DNA from: Acanthornis magna
Lineage: Eukaryota > Chordata > Aves > Passeriformes > Acanthizidae
NCBI GenBank assembly: GCA_036785705.1
Contig: JAWUZG010000159.1
Coordinates: 2,790,001 to 2,854,000 of the forward strand
Length of the DNA stretch: 64,000 bases
Direction: 5' to 3'
Part shown: piece by piece, positions 1-12,259 of the stretch
How the letters are laid out: each line of letters starts with the position of its first letter
Position numbering within the stretch: position 1 is the stretch's first letter
The notes under the pieces: generated by a model
What the model saw: only the letters and a program-made list of their open reading frames with translations
The model's database searches: none
What the model was told of the DNA's origin: nothing
Program-made: the position numbers and the translations under genes

Positions 1-3000
1 ATTCCTTCCAGCTGACTTTCAATTTTGTTGTATCTAGGGGCCCTGTGTTAATAACTGCGTGCTAAGGACAAGTGTTCTTAAAAAACACTGACTATTGAAA
101 TCCTTATAAATAATATGCAGCTTCCTGCCTCTGATTGATAGATATATTGTACAGCCAAGCCATCATAAAGGCAATAAATACATGTACTGTTAAGGGTCAT
201 GAGTCTCAAAATTAAATCGAATGCAGAAATTGAGTCTTGACAGAATCTGAAGGGATAATGTCTTAGCTTCTCCAATTACACAGTTCAACATTTGGATAAA
301 TCATATGAAAGTAAGTATTTAGCCCCATTTTTCATAATCACTATTAATGAGAACAAAATGGGAGCTGAGGGCAGAGGGAGAGAGTTCTGACAAGATAAAT
401 AGCATATGGGGTGTGTTGTCAGCCACAGAAAATCAAGGCTGTTTAAACCCCCTAAACAGCAGGAAGGAAAAATGCAGGGGGAAAAAAAAAGTAGAAAGAA
501 TAGTGGTCATGTGCTATTACCAGAGACAGTCTCTGTGTCAGGACTTTTGAGATCTGCCTTCCCAAACAGCACTCAGGGCACAAAAGTATCATCTAGAGCT
601 CCCCAGGATGGTGTGAATGACTGATAATCCAGAGCACACCATTTAAAATATTGCCTGTTTGCACTCTGCAAGCAGCACTTAAAACATCGCCAAAAAAATT
701 CGTTTAAAAATCCACAGATTTTTGCCCCCCAGCTGGTTCCTGTGGGTGCAGGACAGGTGGCTGTGTACACCTTCCGTGGCCACCTCTTTGTGTCAGGGCA
801 ATAAAAGCAGGAGAAATAGCTTTGCTTGCACAGGGTTTTCTGCAGCTTTCATGCCAAGACACGCGCAGGATGTGCAGGGCTTAAAGGAAGGAGGGGAAGG
901 TATAAATTCCATAGTCATTTTCTATCATCTTGTCTGTCTTTCCTGCTTTTCAAGTTGAAATCACTTTAAGCATCTGCGGCAAAATTATTCTTAGAGAGTC
1001 TCTCATTAAATTAGATGTCTCTGAATTGAATTCATTTCCACTCCATTTTGTCAGCTGCTAACGCAGCGAGAGCCAGACCCTGCTCAAATTGGCTTTGAGG
1101 TTTGGTCCCTCTTTTGGGGTGGGGAGGAAGTTGGGGCTTCGCATTTGTTCTGAGTTTTCCCCCATCCTGAGTTCCTGCATTTTGGATTCTCAGGGAGCAT
1201 CCCCTGCTCCTGCTCGGATGCTGACAGCAGCTGAACCCTGATGTTACAAATCCTAGTGACTCACTAGGAACCAAATTATATCAGAATATTCCTACAATAC
1301 AAACCACGAGGCCACCTTTTGTCACTGAATTAGAGCTGCAATATCCCCACAAAAGTCCCCAGCAGTCTGTGCTCTGAGCCACACGTACGTATCCTCTGCT
1401 GCTCCGAAAATGAGCGTTATGCTCTAAACCTCTGCTTTCAGCCATAAATATCCCAGCAATCCAGGGGCAAAGGGACTGTTTCGATATCTCATGCAACATT
1501 AGCAGCTCACAGATTAAGCACGTGGGGCCTGGGAGATTATCTCCTTGAATCAATATAAAGCAGGGAAGCAAACAAACAGCTGGCCGGGTTCCCCAAAATA
1601 AAAGCGTTTGAACGTGGCAAGCTTCAAAGCAACTGGTTGACACGAAATAGGTTGGGTGCCCTCCCCTGCTGTGCCCGAGGAGCAGAGGGTAGCAGGGAAA
1701 TAAATAAACATCTAAAAATTACTGCTTACTCCTCCCCCCGCCGACAAACCACCTCCCAAAGAAAACCAGGGAAGCAAGGAAAAGCGCCCCAGAACATATG
1801 GCGGAATCAAGCGCAGGATCCCTGTAGGTTTGGGTTGTACAAGTAAATATTAATCTGGGGGGGATACTGGGGGCTGAGATCAAAAGAGCTGCTCCCGTTT
1901 CTATAGGGAAAAGCAGCGCTTTGATGTCACGGCGTCTTCCCTGCGCCACCTAATGAACTGAAATTGTGACACAGTGACATCCTGCAAGGTTTGAAAGCAC
2001 TTAGCACAATGACACATCTTTGGGGCTTGCTGCTCTCTTTTTCTCCTGCGCCGGGGGAAGGGTTCTGCTGCTGAGGGTGGAACAGTGGTGGAGGAGATGG
2101 AAAGGGCTTTGGGGAGTGAGAGGTGAGTGCTTCTCCCTGGGCTGCACACGGGGACAGCTAAAGGGACTCGCTCTGTGTCGTGCCCGAGCAGGAGGGATCG
2201 GGTGGGGATGCAAACAGAGGGAAGCAGCTTGGCAGGATGGGCACAAGGCGGGGGATGAGTGAGCCCAAAGCCCCCCACCATCCAAGGCTGGCAGGACCAG
2301 AGTCATCCTCACCCCTCACTCCATCCTACAGCATCCATCAGGAGCCACAGAACCCTCAGGGGATGATGGACATGAAAAGAATTTCAGGAAAATGCAGAGT
2401 CAGAGGAAGGACGAGCTCCTTGCCCAGGTCCCACGGAGGAAGAACCTCCTCTTGTTCACGTCAGGCCAAGAAAATACCCATCAGGTAGGAAAATCAACCC
2501 CACACAGGCTTGGTCAAACAAAGGCCCTGAATATTTCACCCAGGCTCCCAAAAGAAAACCATTGGAACAAAACCCTGTGCCCCCACCCCAAGGAGGGCAG
2601 GGGAGAGCAGGGAATACCCTGCAAGGGGTGGGCACAGCTGCCCAAACCCCCACTGCGGATGTCATGTGCTCTGGGGAGGGAACCAGAGAGAGTGAAAATA
2701 AAATAAATGCTGATAAACTGTGCAGCAAAACTCTCAGGGCAGGCAGGGAGGGAGGAAAGATGTGGAAGTGGGAAGAAGAGATGGTTTTTGTTAACAGGAT
2801 GACTTTGGGTGATTTTGGGTGGGTGTCGTCCATCGGGAGGTGGCTGCCCTGCCATTACCTGAGGGACACGGGGTGGTTTATTGGTCTTTACTGGGACACC
2901 TCCTTACCCAGCCTGTGGCTCCTGGCAAGGACACAGATCCCAGCAGAGCCTGGGCAGCACTGCCAGCCAGGGCTGCACCCGGTGCTCAGCCAGCACAGGG

Positions 3001-5338
3001 TTAAATCCCGTTAATCCCAGGGATTTACTCCGCATTAACCTGCGGAATTGAGAGCAGCATTTGGCCCTGTGTAAAAGGGTCGGGCCAGGATCTGAAGTGC
3101 AGAGCAAACCCAAGAGCATCACCCGCTCAGGGAGTCACAGAGCTGGGTAAGAGAGTTGCTGAGGCAAGTTAGGAAATGTAATAGAGCAAGAGAGAGCTGC
3201 TGAACCAGGCAGGGAAATGAAACTTCATTCAATCATCTGCTTTACGTATTTCATAGCGAGGAAATCCATCTATTCCTTGGACTTGTTTGTGCTGTGAAAG
3301 CTCTGTGTTGCCACGAGGCAAAGAAATGGTTAGAGAGGATCAAGAGGGTGATGCTGACCTCCAATTTGCCTTAAAATGCTGCACCCATGTAGGGAGAACA
3401 AAACCAGGAATTAGGGGAAGGAGATCCATGGCTTTTCTGAAGCCAAAGTGTGGTCTGATCGCTCGTCACCGAGACACTGAGATTAGGAAGGCATTAATGA
3501 CAACTTGATGGGTTTTAGCAAAGCATCGTGACACTGTGACATCACCTTTCCAAAAAATACCATATTTGGGTGTGTGCACACGGAAATACTTGCAGGGACA
3601 CACCCACAGGCACGGCAGGAAAGCCTGTGAGGACTCTGGGTGTCACTGGAGCAGCGTGAACGCAGCACTGAGCTGTCCCAGGGAGGGTGGCAGAAATGCA
3701 CCTGCATGATTTCATCATCTCAGAGGTACTCAGAGGAGTTTGCAATAGAGCTCCGGCATCCTGTGATCCCTCCCCTTGAATCAGGGGAAAAAGGCAGGAT
3801 GGTTCCCAGCACACCCTGTGGGAAAGGGATTCTGGAGCAAGGGAAGGGATCAATCACATGAAGCTTCTTTTTACAGGAAAAACTGCACAGAACAGACTGG
3901 GGTTGGATGCAGCTCCCAGACATTGCAGAAATATAAATATTCAATAATAATTATTATGACACCAACAAACAATAATAATGCAGTGGGGAAAGGCTCATCT
4001 TGAGCAAATTAATCCAACTTTGGCATAGCTTTGGGATGGGTGGCTCCACATAAGGTCATGTTGTGGTGCTGTGGTGGCCAGAACAGGGTGTCAGCACCCA
4101 TGGGCAGCCCCAAGGGCCACCCATCACCCTCCTGCACCCCTGTGGGGGGAAAGCACCAATTTGGGAAGTGATAAATAACCCATGTCTCATGGAGGGATGT
4201 CTCTGGGTGTGAATTAGAGCCTCACCAGCCTCCAGCAAGATGTCCCTTCCACAGCACAGCAGCTCCGATCTAGGACAGGTTTCCCTTCAGAAATGTCATT
4301 CCCCAAATCCCACTCAGACTCAGCTAAGTGGCATTTCATTATTTTTTTCCCCAAATCAGCCTTATGCAGATTCCACCCTCTCCACTGGTTAACTCCTGCA
4401 GCACCAGTACACACAAAATATCTTTGAGGGCTTCAGGAGTTTTTTTGTTGTGGGAATCCTAAAATTTTGAGACATGACACAGCACCTTATTGAGACTGTC
4501 TGGCAATTTGCTTTAAAAAATGGCACAGAGGTCTGGGTGCCGTATCAGCCATTTTCCTCATATTTCTGATGTCACAAGATTTCTTTGCATTAAAGAAGTG
4601 CTGTTTGCAGAGCATTAAGGGTGTTGTATCAGTCTGCATTAAGAATGTAGATGTTTACTGTGATTTCCCTTAGCTCATAGCTGTATTCTGCTAATAAAGT
4701 GGGCGTTAACCAACATCCAGTTTACCCAGGAACACCTCTGAGTAATTCACAGTCATTTCATACTTGGTTTGTGCTGACAGCAGATGTGACCATTCCCTTA
4801 GGTGGGCAGAGGGACAGGGGAGGGGGACACAAATCTTTTTGTGAGCTTCCCATGATGGATACCTCAATGCCTAAATTAAGGCAGTGATTCTTGAACTAAA
4901 TGCTCAAAACCAGGATGGAAGAGGAAGTTCAGAAACTATGAGATGCAAGTTGCATCATTGGATCTGCCAAGTCAATGACTCAGGAGAGTTTCAGAAATCC
5001 TGAACACGATTTAGGCATCCTGCTAGGGATAAGAGTCCTGAATGGGAATCCTGTACATAACCCCTGCTTTGCTGCATGGAAAACACAGGAAAACACAGTC
5101 AGCCAATCCCAAATGATGGTCCTTCCACTGCTGTGACCACAGCATGCAGAGACACGGGGCTGATCCTGATGTGGGGCAGAGCAACCCCCTGCCCCAGGGT
5201 GACAGAGTGGGATATGGGTGCAGATGGAGCTGGCAGGAGCTGGCAGGGCAACTCCTTGGCAAGGCAGCTGGGACAGGATGCTGGGTGCTGGTGGTTGGGT
5301 TGGTCACATCTCTGACACTGACACTGGGTGTGCTGCAC
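1..5338. other. Non-coding stretch, no gene recognised
   Basis: Only short random-looking open frames are present, none with recognisable domains or codon bias. No transposon end or RNA gene could be identified. Composition alternates between AT-rich and moderately GC-rich sequence. Confidence 0.6.
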
Positions 5339-5985
5339 CCTGCCTGCACCATCCCATACCCATCCATCCCTATCCTGCACCCATCCCATTCCTATCCCGC
5401 ATCTACCCCATACCCATCCATCCCTATCCTGCACCCATCCCATTCCTATCCCACATCCATCCCATACCCATCCATCCCAATCCTGCCCTCATCCCATTCC
5501 TATCCCGCATCTATCCCATATCCATCCCATCCCTATCACACACCAATCCCATCCCTATCCTGCATCCATCCCATGCCCATCCCATCCCAATCCCACCCCC
5601 ATCCCATTCCTATCCCACATCTATCCCATATCCATCTCATCCCTATCGCACACCCCCATCCCACTGCTATCCCGCATCCATCCCAATCCCATCCCAATCC
5701 CATCCCATCCCAATCCCATCCTATCCCAATCCCACCCCCATCCTATCCCTATCCCATTCCACCCCAATCCCACCCCCGTCACGTTCTGATCCCATCCCAT
5801 CCCAATCCTGCCCCCATCCCTAGATCTATCCCATCCCCACCCCAATCCCGCACCCATCCCATCCTCATCCCACACTAATCCCATCCCCATCCCGCCCCAA
5901 TCCCGCCCCATCCCGTTCCTATCCCATCCCACCCCAATCCCATCCCATCCCACCCCAATCCCATCCCATCCCACCCCAATCCCGC
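5339..5985. repeat. Degenerate CCCAT-type minisatellite with a 54-bp higher-order period
   Basis: The sequence consists of 5-base words (ATCCC, CATCC, TATCC). Early on these are organised in a higher-order unit: the marker CCCATA(C/T)CC recurs with its A at 5356, 5410, 5464 and 5518 (54 bases apart) and at about 5573. Further right the order decays into simple variants. The opposite strand is G-rich (GGGAT). Long open frames across it are by-products of a stop-poor repeat. Confidence 0.9.
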
Positions 5986-6292
5986 CCCCATCCCATCCCA
6001 TCCCATCCCATCCCATCCCATCCCATCCCATCCCATCCCATCCCATCCCATCCCATCCCATCCCATCCCAATCCCATCCCATCCCATCCCATCCCATCCC
6101 TTCCCATCCCACACCAATCCCATCCCATCCCATCCCATCCCATCCCATCCCATCCCATCCCATCCCATCCCATCCCATCCCATCCCATCCCATCCCATCC
6201 CATCCCACACCAATCCCATCCCATCCCACCCCATCCCATGGATCCCATCCCATCCCATCCCATCCCAATCCCGCCCCCATCCTGTTCCGTCC
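5986..6292. repeat. (CCCAT)n / (GGGAT)n pentanucleotide microsatellite
   Basis: Two nearly pure blocks, about 5986-6070 and 6119-6206, are separated and followed by short variants containing CACACCAATCCC. It is the homogenised right end of the larger minisatellite to the left. The minus strand carries GGG in every unit and may form G-quadruplexes. Confidence 0.95.
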
Positions 6293-6329
6293 CCGCCCTC
6301 CGCCATCGCCCCGGGCAGGCCGTGCGAGT

Positions 6330-6344
6330 GCTGCCCTCTGCCGG
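6330..6344 (-). promoter_or_regulatory. Candidate CTCF site
   Basis: On the - strand the 15-mer CCGGCAGAGGGCAGC matches every position of the commonly used CTCF core (CC-R-S-Y-AG-R-K-GGC-R-S). It lies in CpG-rich DNA 26 bases before the X-box. Motif match only; occupancy is unknown. Confidence 0.5.
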
Positions 6345-6369
6345 CGCCGCGCGGCTCTGCACCGCCGCG

Positions 6370-6383
6370 GTTGCCGCGGTAAC
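6370..6383. promoter_or_regulatory. Perfect palindromic RFX X-box
   Basis: The 14-mer GTTGCCGCGGTAAC matches the RFX consensus GTNRCC-N(0-3)-RGYAAC exactly, with a 2-base spacer and full dyad symmetry. It is embedded in CpG-rich DNA, as in promoters of ciliary and other RFX-controlled genes. The target gene is not visible. Confidence 0.55.
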
Positions 6384-6410
6384 GGCGCGGGCGGAGCGGC
6401 GGCTCGGGGG

Positions 6411-6485
6411 GACCGGGGGGGACTGAGGGAGATTAGGGGGACCGGGGGAGACTGAGGGAGATTAGGGGGACCGGGGGGACCGGGG
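6411..6485. repeat. 29-bp G-rich minisatellite
   Basis: The unit begins GACTGAGGGAGATTAGGGGG at 6421 and again at 6450, a 29-base period, flanked by partial copies with GGGGGACCGGGGG. The + strand has many runs of three or more G, so quadruplex formation is likely. Confidence 0.85.
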
Positions 6486-6707
6486 GTGCCGCAGGGTCCC
6501 ATCCCGGCTCCACGGGGCCGTCCCTCCGCCGGGGCAGTGCCCAACGAGCAGCTCCGGGGCGGGCAGGCATTGCCATCCCAGCGCCGGTCCGGCTCCGCGT
6601 TATTCGGAGAGGGATTTCCATTCTATGTTGGGCTTTACCTTCACAGCGGGCCGGGACCGGGGCAGTGCCGGCAGGCATGGAAATACCCCCGCTTCCGAAC
6701 ATCCCCG

Positions 6708-6900
6708 CTCCCAGCATCACCGCCTCCAAAAATCCCCGCTCCCAGTGCCACCGCCTCCAAAAATCCCCGCTCCCAGTGCCACCGCCTCCAAAAATCCCCG
6801 CTCCCAGTGCCACCGCCTCCAAGAATCCCCGCTCCCAGTGCCACCGCCTCCAAAAATCCCCGCTCCCAGTGCCACCGCCTCCAAATATCGCCGCTCCCAA
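6708..6900. repeat. 31-bp minisatellite, six copies plus a partial
   Basis: Units start with CTCCCAG at 6708, 6739, 6770, 6801, 6832 and 6863 and decay at 6894. The body is CCACCGCCTCCAAAAATCCC with single-base changes. Because 31 is not a multiple of 3, a reading frame cycles through three phases per 93 bases, yet no stop occurs in several frames. Confidence 0.93.
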
Positions 6901-7559
6901 ATGCCATCGCCGCTCCCACGTGCTCTGCTCGGAGCTGCCGCCGCTGCTCCCCCCACGCCGTGCGGCTTTTCCAAGCCCCCCCAAATGACCAGCCTGGGAT
7001 TTCCCGTCCTGCTCCCACACGGAGCGGTGGGAATTGGCCCGTGTGGCTCCGGGCTGGCCCAAGCCCCCAGCCCAAAGCGGGGTGCCCCACCGGCAGCCCC
7101 CTCCCCCGGTGCTGCTGCTCCGGATTCGCCCCGCACGCCGGCGGAGGGCAGAGCATCCCCGCAGGCACCCGCCCCGAATCGCAGCGCATGGGAACAGCGG
7201 GCCCGGCGCTTCAGCATCTCATCCGCCAGCTCGGGAAGGGGATGCAGGAATGCCGAAGCATCCTGCGATGGGAGCCGTGCTCCCGCTGAGGCCACGGCAC
7301 CCTCCAAGAGCAGGCTCCTGCCCGGAGAAGGTTCCCTGCTCCCGTCTCTCACTGCACAGAAGCCTTAGGGTTTGCAAGGATTTCCCCTTCATAAATCAGT
7401 ATCTTCCAGCTGTTTCCTTCCGCATAAAATCTCTTCTATTTCTTCTCTTATTGCTTTATATAAACAAACATGAGAGCGGCTCGTTCTAAATAAAGTTATT
7501 TGTCTAAGTAAATTAATATATCATATTCTCTCCTGAAATATAGAGAGCTATTTGTCTCC

Positions 7560-7640
7560 AGAGAAATCATGTTGAGTGACATAGTATAACCCTATTCATT
7601 TGCATATGCAGATATGTCTAATTATTCAACTTGCAATTAA
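7560..7640. promoter_or_regulatory. Enhancer-like element: POU octamer overlapping a CATATG E-box, plus homeodomain sites
   Basis: A consensus octamer ATTTGCAT (7598-7605) overlaps a CATATG E-box (7603-7608). TAATTA and CAATTA homeodomain-type cores follow within 35 bases. CATATG is the E-box form I recall as preferred by Olig-related factors, the family of BHLHE22 and BHLHE23. Motif reading only. Confidence 0.35.
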
Positions 7641-7670
7641 AGGCTTGTGTGTCAGCAAATGAGACTAATT

Positions 7671-8018
7671 AGAATCATAGAATCATGGAATCGTTTAGTT
7701 TGGAAAAGCCCTCTAAGATCATTGAGTCCAACCATTCCCCCAGCACTGCCAAGCCCACCACAAACCCATGTCCCCAAGTGCCACATCCACAGAGCTTTTA
7801 AATCCCCCCAGGGATGTGGACTCCACCCCTGCCCTGGGCAGCTGTGCCAGTGCTGGACAACCTTTTCAGCAAAGATTTCCTTAATAACCAATCTAAACCT
7901 ATCCTGGTGCAATCTGAGGCCATTCCTTCTTGTCCTGTTGCTTCTCACCTGGGAAAAGAGACCACCCTCCACCTGGCTCCCACCTCCTCACAGGGAGCTG
8001 TAGAGAGCAAAAAGGTCT
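7671..8018 (-). mobile_element. CR1 LINE fragment, 3' end, minus strand
   Basis: The left edge carries the reverse complement of the CR1 3' end (AGAATCATAGAATCATGGAA) followed by TTTGGAAAAGCCCTCTAAGATCATTGAGTCCAACC-type sequence. It continues through the typical CR1 3'UTR and the end of the second ORF (GGGAGCTGTAGAGAGCAA near the right edge). It is 5'-truncated and decayed, and not active. Confidence 0.9.
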
Positions 8019-8229
8019 GGCATTACAAGCAAGAGGATGTGTAGAAAGAAAGGAAGGGCTAAATGATGGACTGTCCCCAGGTTTTCGAGGAGCCCTGTCC
8101 CAGTTCCCCAGCTGGCTGAAGGAAGGCAATGAGGCACCGTCCACAGCATCAGCCTCACTTTTATACGGTGAAGGATGACTGGGTGATGTGTCACATCTCC
8201 ACACTGTGACAGGGCCCACCAGCATCAGC

Positions 8230-8765
8230 CCTGTTGCTTGCAGGACCCATGCTGTGCCTGATGATTTTTTGTCTTTTTTATACCCTTTTTATACATTTTT
8301 ATACCCTTTCCCTTTCCTTGTACCCTTTACACACACTCTTTGTACCTTACTTGTAATTCTTATAGTCTGATATTTAGCTTAGTTTGAGGGCTTTGCAAAG
8401 CAAGAAGACCAAACATTCCCAGTAAGAGGCCGAGAACTCTATACTGTCTCAAAACTAAAAGCTCCAACCTTAGATGGAGTCTCTCTCTCTAGAACATATT
8501 TTGTAAACTAAACTGTAGTCTCTTTTAAGGGGGAGTAATTAGAATAGGGAGACAATTGCTTCATTTGTTAGGTTTCTTATTGAAAGATTTTAAGTAGATA
8601 TGCTGATTTGCGACATCCATAAAATTATATATGCATTGTACAGAGTGTACTTCTCAGCATTTCTCCTTTGACGAGTGTGCACCTAGGATCTTATTAAAAC
8701 TGAAGTAAATTCCCTTTTCCCTTTACTGCTGTGTCTGCTTCAGATTTCTACCAGCTGATAAGGCA
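8230..8765 (+). mobile_element. Possible decayed LTR (ERV type)
   Basis: The stretch has an LTR-like order: a low-complexity T/CCC start, a TATA-like TAAAATTATATATGC near 8618-8632, and an ATTAAA at about 8693-8698. A T/C-rich end follows. I could not find clear TG/CA termini or a target duplication, so this could equally be unique AT-rich DNA. Confidence 0.3.
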
Positions 8766-10410
8766 ACAGTGCCACTCCCTCTCATAATTGTTCCAGGTTA
8801 CTCATCCTGTGGAAAATCAGGAGAGATGGAAAAATTCTGGAAATGTTTGGATTAGAAACAAAACGATTCGTATCTAGAAACTGCTGAAACAAGACTTTTT
8901 GGTGTTTTCTTCAATAATTCAGAGTAGATTTGTTAGATTATGGTTGGGAAGCAATCCTCAAGTTGTTCATCGGATTGTTATTCACAGAATGATGTGAATA
9001 ACATTTATCATGGTCACTCATGACAATGTTTCCACAGTATGCACATTGCAAACCAAAACAAATGCATTTTCAGGTAACAGGTTCATTTTCAAAACTGTAT
9101 TAGTTCTGGTGGAGCCACAGACAGTTTTTCACGGGTATAATGCAGAGTTAAATGCAGAAATTGTATTTAAGAAAAGTAAAAATGATCACATTTTGATAAT
9201 TTTCCAGCCAGTACTTCAGGCAGACACATCAGCCAGGTTCCACAATTCGGGAACACAAAGTGCACATCTCTCCTTCCCATTTCTGATGACTACCTTCCAA
9301 TGAGAGAAATTGTCTGGATGTGCCTTGTTTTAATTTGAAAATAAAATGGGATTTTAAATGAAAGAAAGGGAAATGAAACAGTATCTTCAATGCAAAACGG
9401 TGGCTTGTTCTGTTGTTTTTCTTTCAGTGAAAGGAAAAGGAGAAGAAAGAAAATTAATTTCTAGTTGATCCAAATAGCTTGGAAATTGTTATATTTATCT
9501 GCTGGGTGAAGAGGGAAACAGCGAGGGGAAAAACTATCTCTGTCCAGAAGCAGCTTGCTGAAAATGTGTTTTATAATCTTCATTCTGCATTTTCTATCAG
9601 TTCTGACATTTCAAGGGTGAGAAAGCATCAGCACAAAATTGTAGGAGCACTTTATGGGTCCACAGATTTGGGTGTGAGAAGTCGGACACTGGGAGACCCA
9701 AGATCCCTCTTAGGATCCCAAATAAGAGCTACATTTTCACAAGAACTCAAACTAATTCACCCTTCCCGTGATGCTTATGGCATCTTCAGAGTCCAGCGGC
9801 TCCGGGCACTCGGGGGCTTGGAATGTCCTTTTTGTTCTGTTTCTTTATTTCACAATTTAGTGGGATCTCATCCATCTCTGGGGCTCTTAGTGCTGTTACA
9901 GCAAGCGCTGGCCTTTTCCCTCTTTAGCACATGGACTGTAAATTGAAATGATCAGGCCACAAACAATGCTGCTGGTCCCGGCCTGGCTCCTGTTGCCTCC
10001 TGCCTCGTGCATCTGGCTGGAACACGGTGGCTTAAATCATTTTTAGCATCCAGGGATCGCTGACAGGAGTAAATAAGTATTATATAACCTTCCCCAAAAA
10101 GCATAACAAAATAATAACAGGGAAATGAGGTTAAGTGAAACCATTTCAATAATGTTATAGGCCTGCTTTCAATCAATGAACGCTGGGAGATTCAATGTCT
10201 TCAGAGGCTGTGATTTCATTTGAGCTCCCTCCACTGCTGAACTTCTCTTCACAAAGCAATGAGTTAAAGACTTAGCAGCAGATTCATAATACATCTAAAA
10301 TGTACTTTTTGTGTTTAATATTCGCTGGAATGGTTGACTTTGCCGGGTTTGGTTATCGAGAGGAATAATAGTTTTCAGTTTCATTGAAGCATAAGATATA
10401 ATTCCATTAT

Positions 10411-10452
10411 CTTTTTTTTCTTTCTTTCTTTTTTCTTTTTTTTTTTTTTTTT
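10411..10452. repeat. Polypyrimidine (T/CTTT) tract
   Basis: About 42 bases of T with scattered C in CTTT units, ending in an 18-19 base T run. Simple low-complexity repeat. Confidence 0.95.
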
Positions 10453-12259
10453 GTGATAAAATAATCTGGAAAAAGTAGAGCAAAATGGGAGAAGAAATGG
10501 TTCTACAGACACTGTTAATTATGTATCCATCATATAAAATAGCAATAATAGCATAATAATTTTTCATTAAATAGGGCACAGGAATATTTGCAATCTCATA
10601 CTGTCAAGTAAGAAATGGCTTTAAAAAAACCCCACTTATTCTATTTCAATAATGCTAACTAATTTTGGAGCAATTAACACTAAATTTAGGTACCAAGTAG
10701 GAATTTGACAATTTGATGATTTGTGCTTTGCTCTATACTCATTAAGCCCAAATTCAGTCCCTGTAACTTCACAGACTTTAAAGTTAGATACCTGCTTTAG
10801 GCACCGGAACCAGCAATATAGTTCAGGGACAGGGAGCTTGGACTTGGACTTTGTCCCCAGCCTGCTCTGTTTTCCAGCCTCTATCAGGCTGCAGAAAAAC
10901 TGCATCACCATATTTTAAATAAATATAATTGAAAGAGGTGCCACCCTGTTCTCCCTGCAGGGAGCATCTGTTGAGCATTGATCTTCATTTCAGGTGGTTC
11001 GGGGTGGCAATGAACTGACTCCAAGGAATTGCCATTATTTCATCTGGAATGCAAAGCTCCTGGTGCCTGGTAAAATGTTCGGAGAGCAGCATGGTGGAAC
11101 ATTTCCTTTGCTCTGCTTCTCCTCTTTCTGTGCAATACAACAATTTTTGAAGATGCTCTCAATTATAAAAACGCTCTGATGAGCTGGGTGGCTCTGAGGC
11201 ACCTCAGCATTTTTCCTGTATGAGTTTATCCCACGTGCCTGTCAAGGAATGCCATGCTTCATGTAATGGGAAAATCCCTCTGCAGGCACTCACAGTTTTC
11301 TCATTCACACAAAATCCAGCAGAGGGTTGGCTTTCAGCAAAGCAGACCCGTCCTGCAGAACCCAGAACGAGGTCTGGTCCTTGCAGAGGTCCAGCATTAG
11401 AAAGGGAGATGATTGCTGGTGGAAAACACAGACCATTTGATATAAAGAGCATGGGAAGAAGGAAAGAAGCTGCTGCTGCTACTGCTGCTGCTTTAAATTA
11501 AAATGCTGCATCAGCCAGTCCCTGAGGACTTGATAGAAATCTAATTAGTCAGACAATCTGGCACCAAATGTCCTAATTTCCCCAATCCATGTGGGATTTG
11601 TGTATTCTCTTATTCACTGCAGTTCTAAATTTCAACCTGAGCCTTTCTAACCCCTCTCTTTTTTCAGCGCAGACATGGGACTCCAGAGAAGGTGATCCCT
11701 ATCAAAACCTAATTGTTTTTCATAAACCTTTAATTAATTAGACTCAGGCTCATGAAAGACACTTAAAATATTAACAGTTTGTTTAGAGACAAGTGCTGGA
11801 TGAGGAGTGCTGAAGCCTTGTGTTTCCGTGAGAAGCCCAAATGTAATTAATGTGGGTGGGCACAGGCTCTGCGTGGGGTCCTGGACTGGGAATCCTCCTC
11901 AAAAAACAGCGCCAGGAGCATGGGCTGGGCCATGGTCAGGAGGATGGGAGTGGCACAGACCCTCTGCAGCCAAGGGTAAAGGGCAGGAGCAGCCCTGGAG
12001 TGGTGGATTTTAAGAAAAACACCAGAAAGGCACCAGAGTCCCCCCAGGGTGGCTGTGGAGGGCACAGTGAGGACAGCAGGCTCGGGTGGCAATTAACCCT
12101 GTCCTGGGGGACCACGAGCTCCTGGAGCAAGGTGCTGAGCTCCTCTGAATCCCCCGGCACCCTCGGAGAGTGAGGATCCTGCCTCACACAGGATTAAGCC
12201 ATTCGGGAGTAACAGATTTTTTTTTTTTTTAATTTTTTTCCTCCAGAGCGGCTATGACC

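Larger units (their letters stand above)
6290..7370. promoter_or_regulatory. CpG-rich island-like block with a possible unannotated promoter
   Basis: CpG density is high from the end of the CCCAT array to about 7370, most strongly at 6290-6420 and 6480-6620. It contains a CTCF-like motif and a perfect RFX X-box, then two minisatellites. No supported reading frame starts here; open frames on both strands are dominated by the repeats. It could be the promoter of a non-coding RNA or of a gene outside the window, or simply a GC-rich repeat cluster. Confidence 0.45.

Noticed and set aside
5621..6544. 307-residue WDGMG-repeat open frame on the - strand and matching Pro/Ile/Ser frames on the + strand
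   Set aside because: Direct translation of the CCCAT pentanucleotide array.
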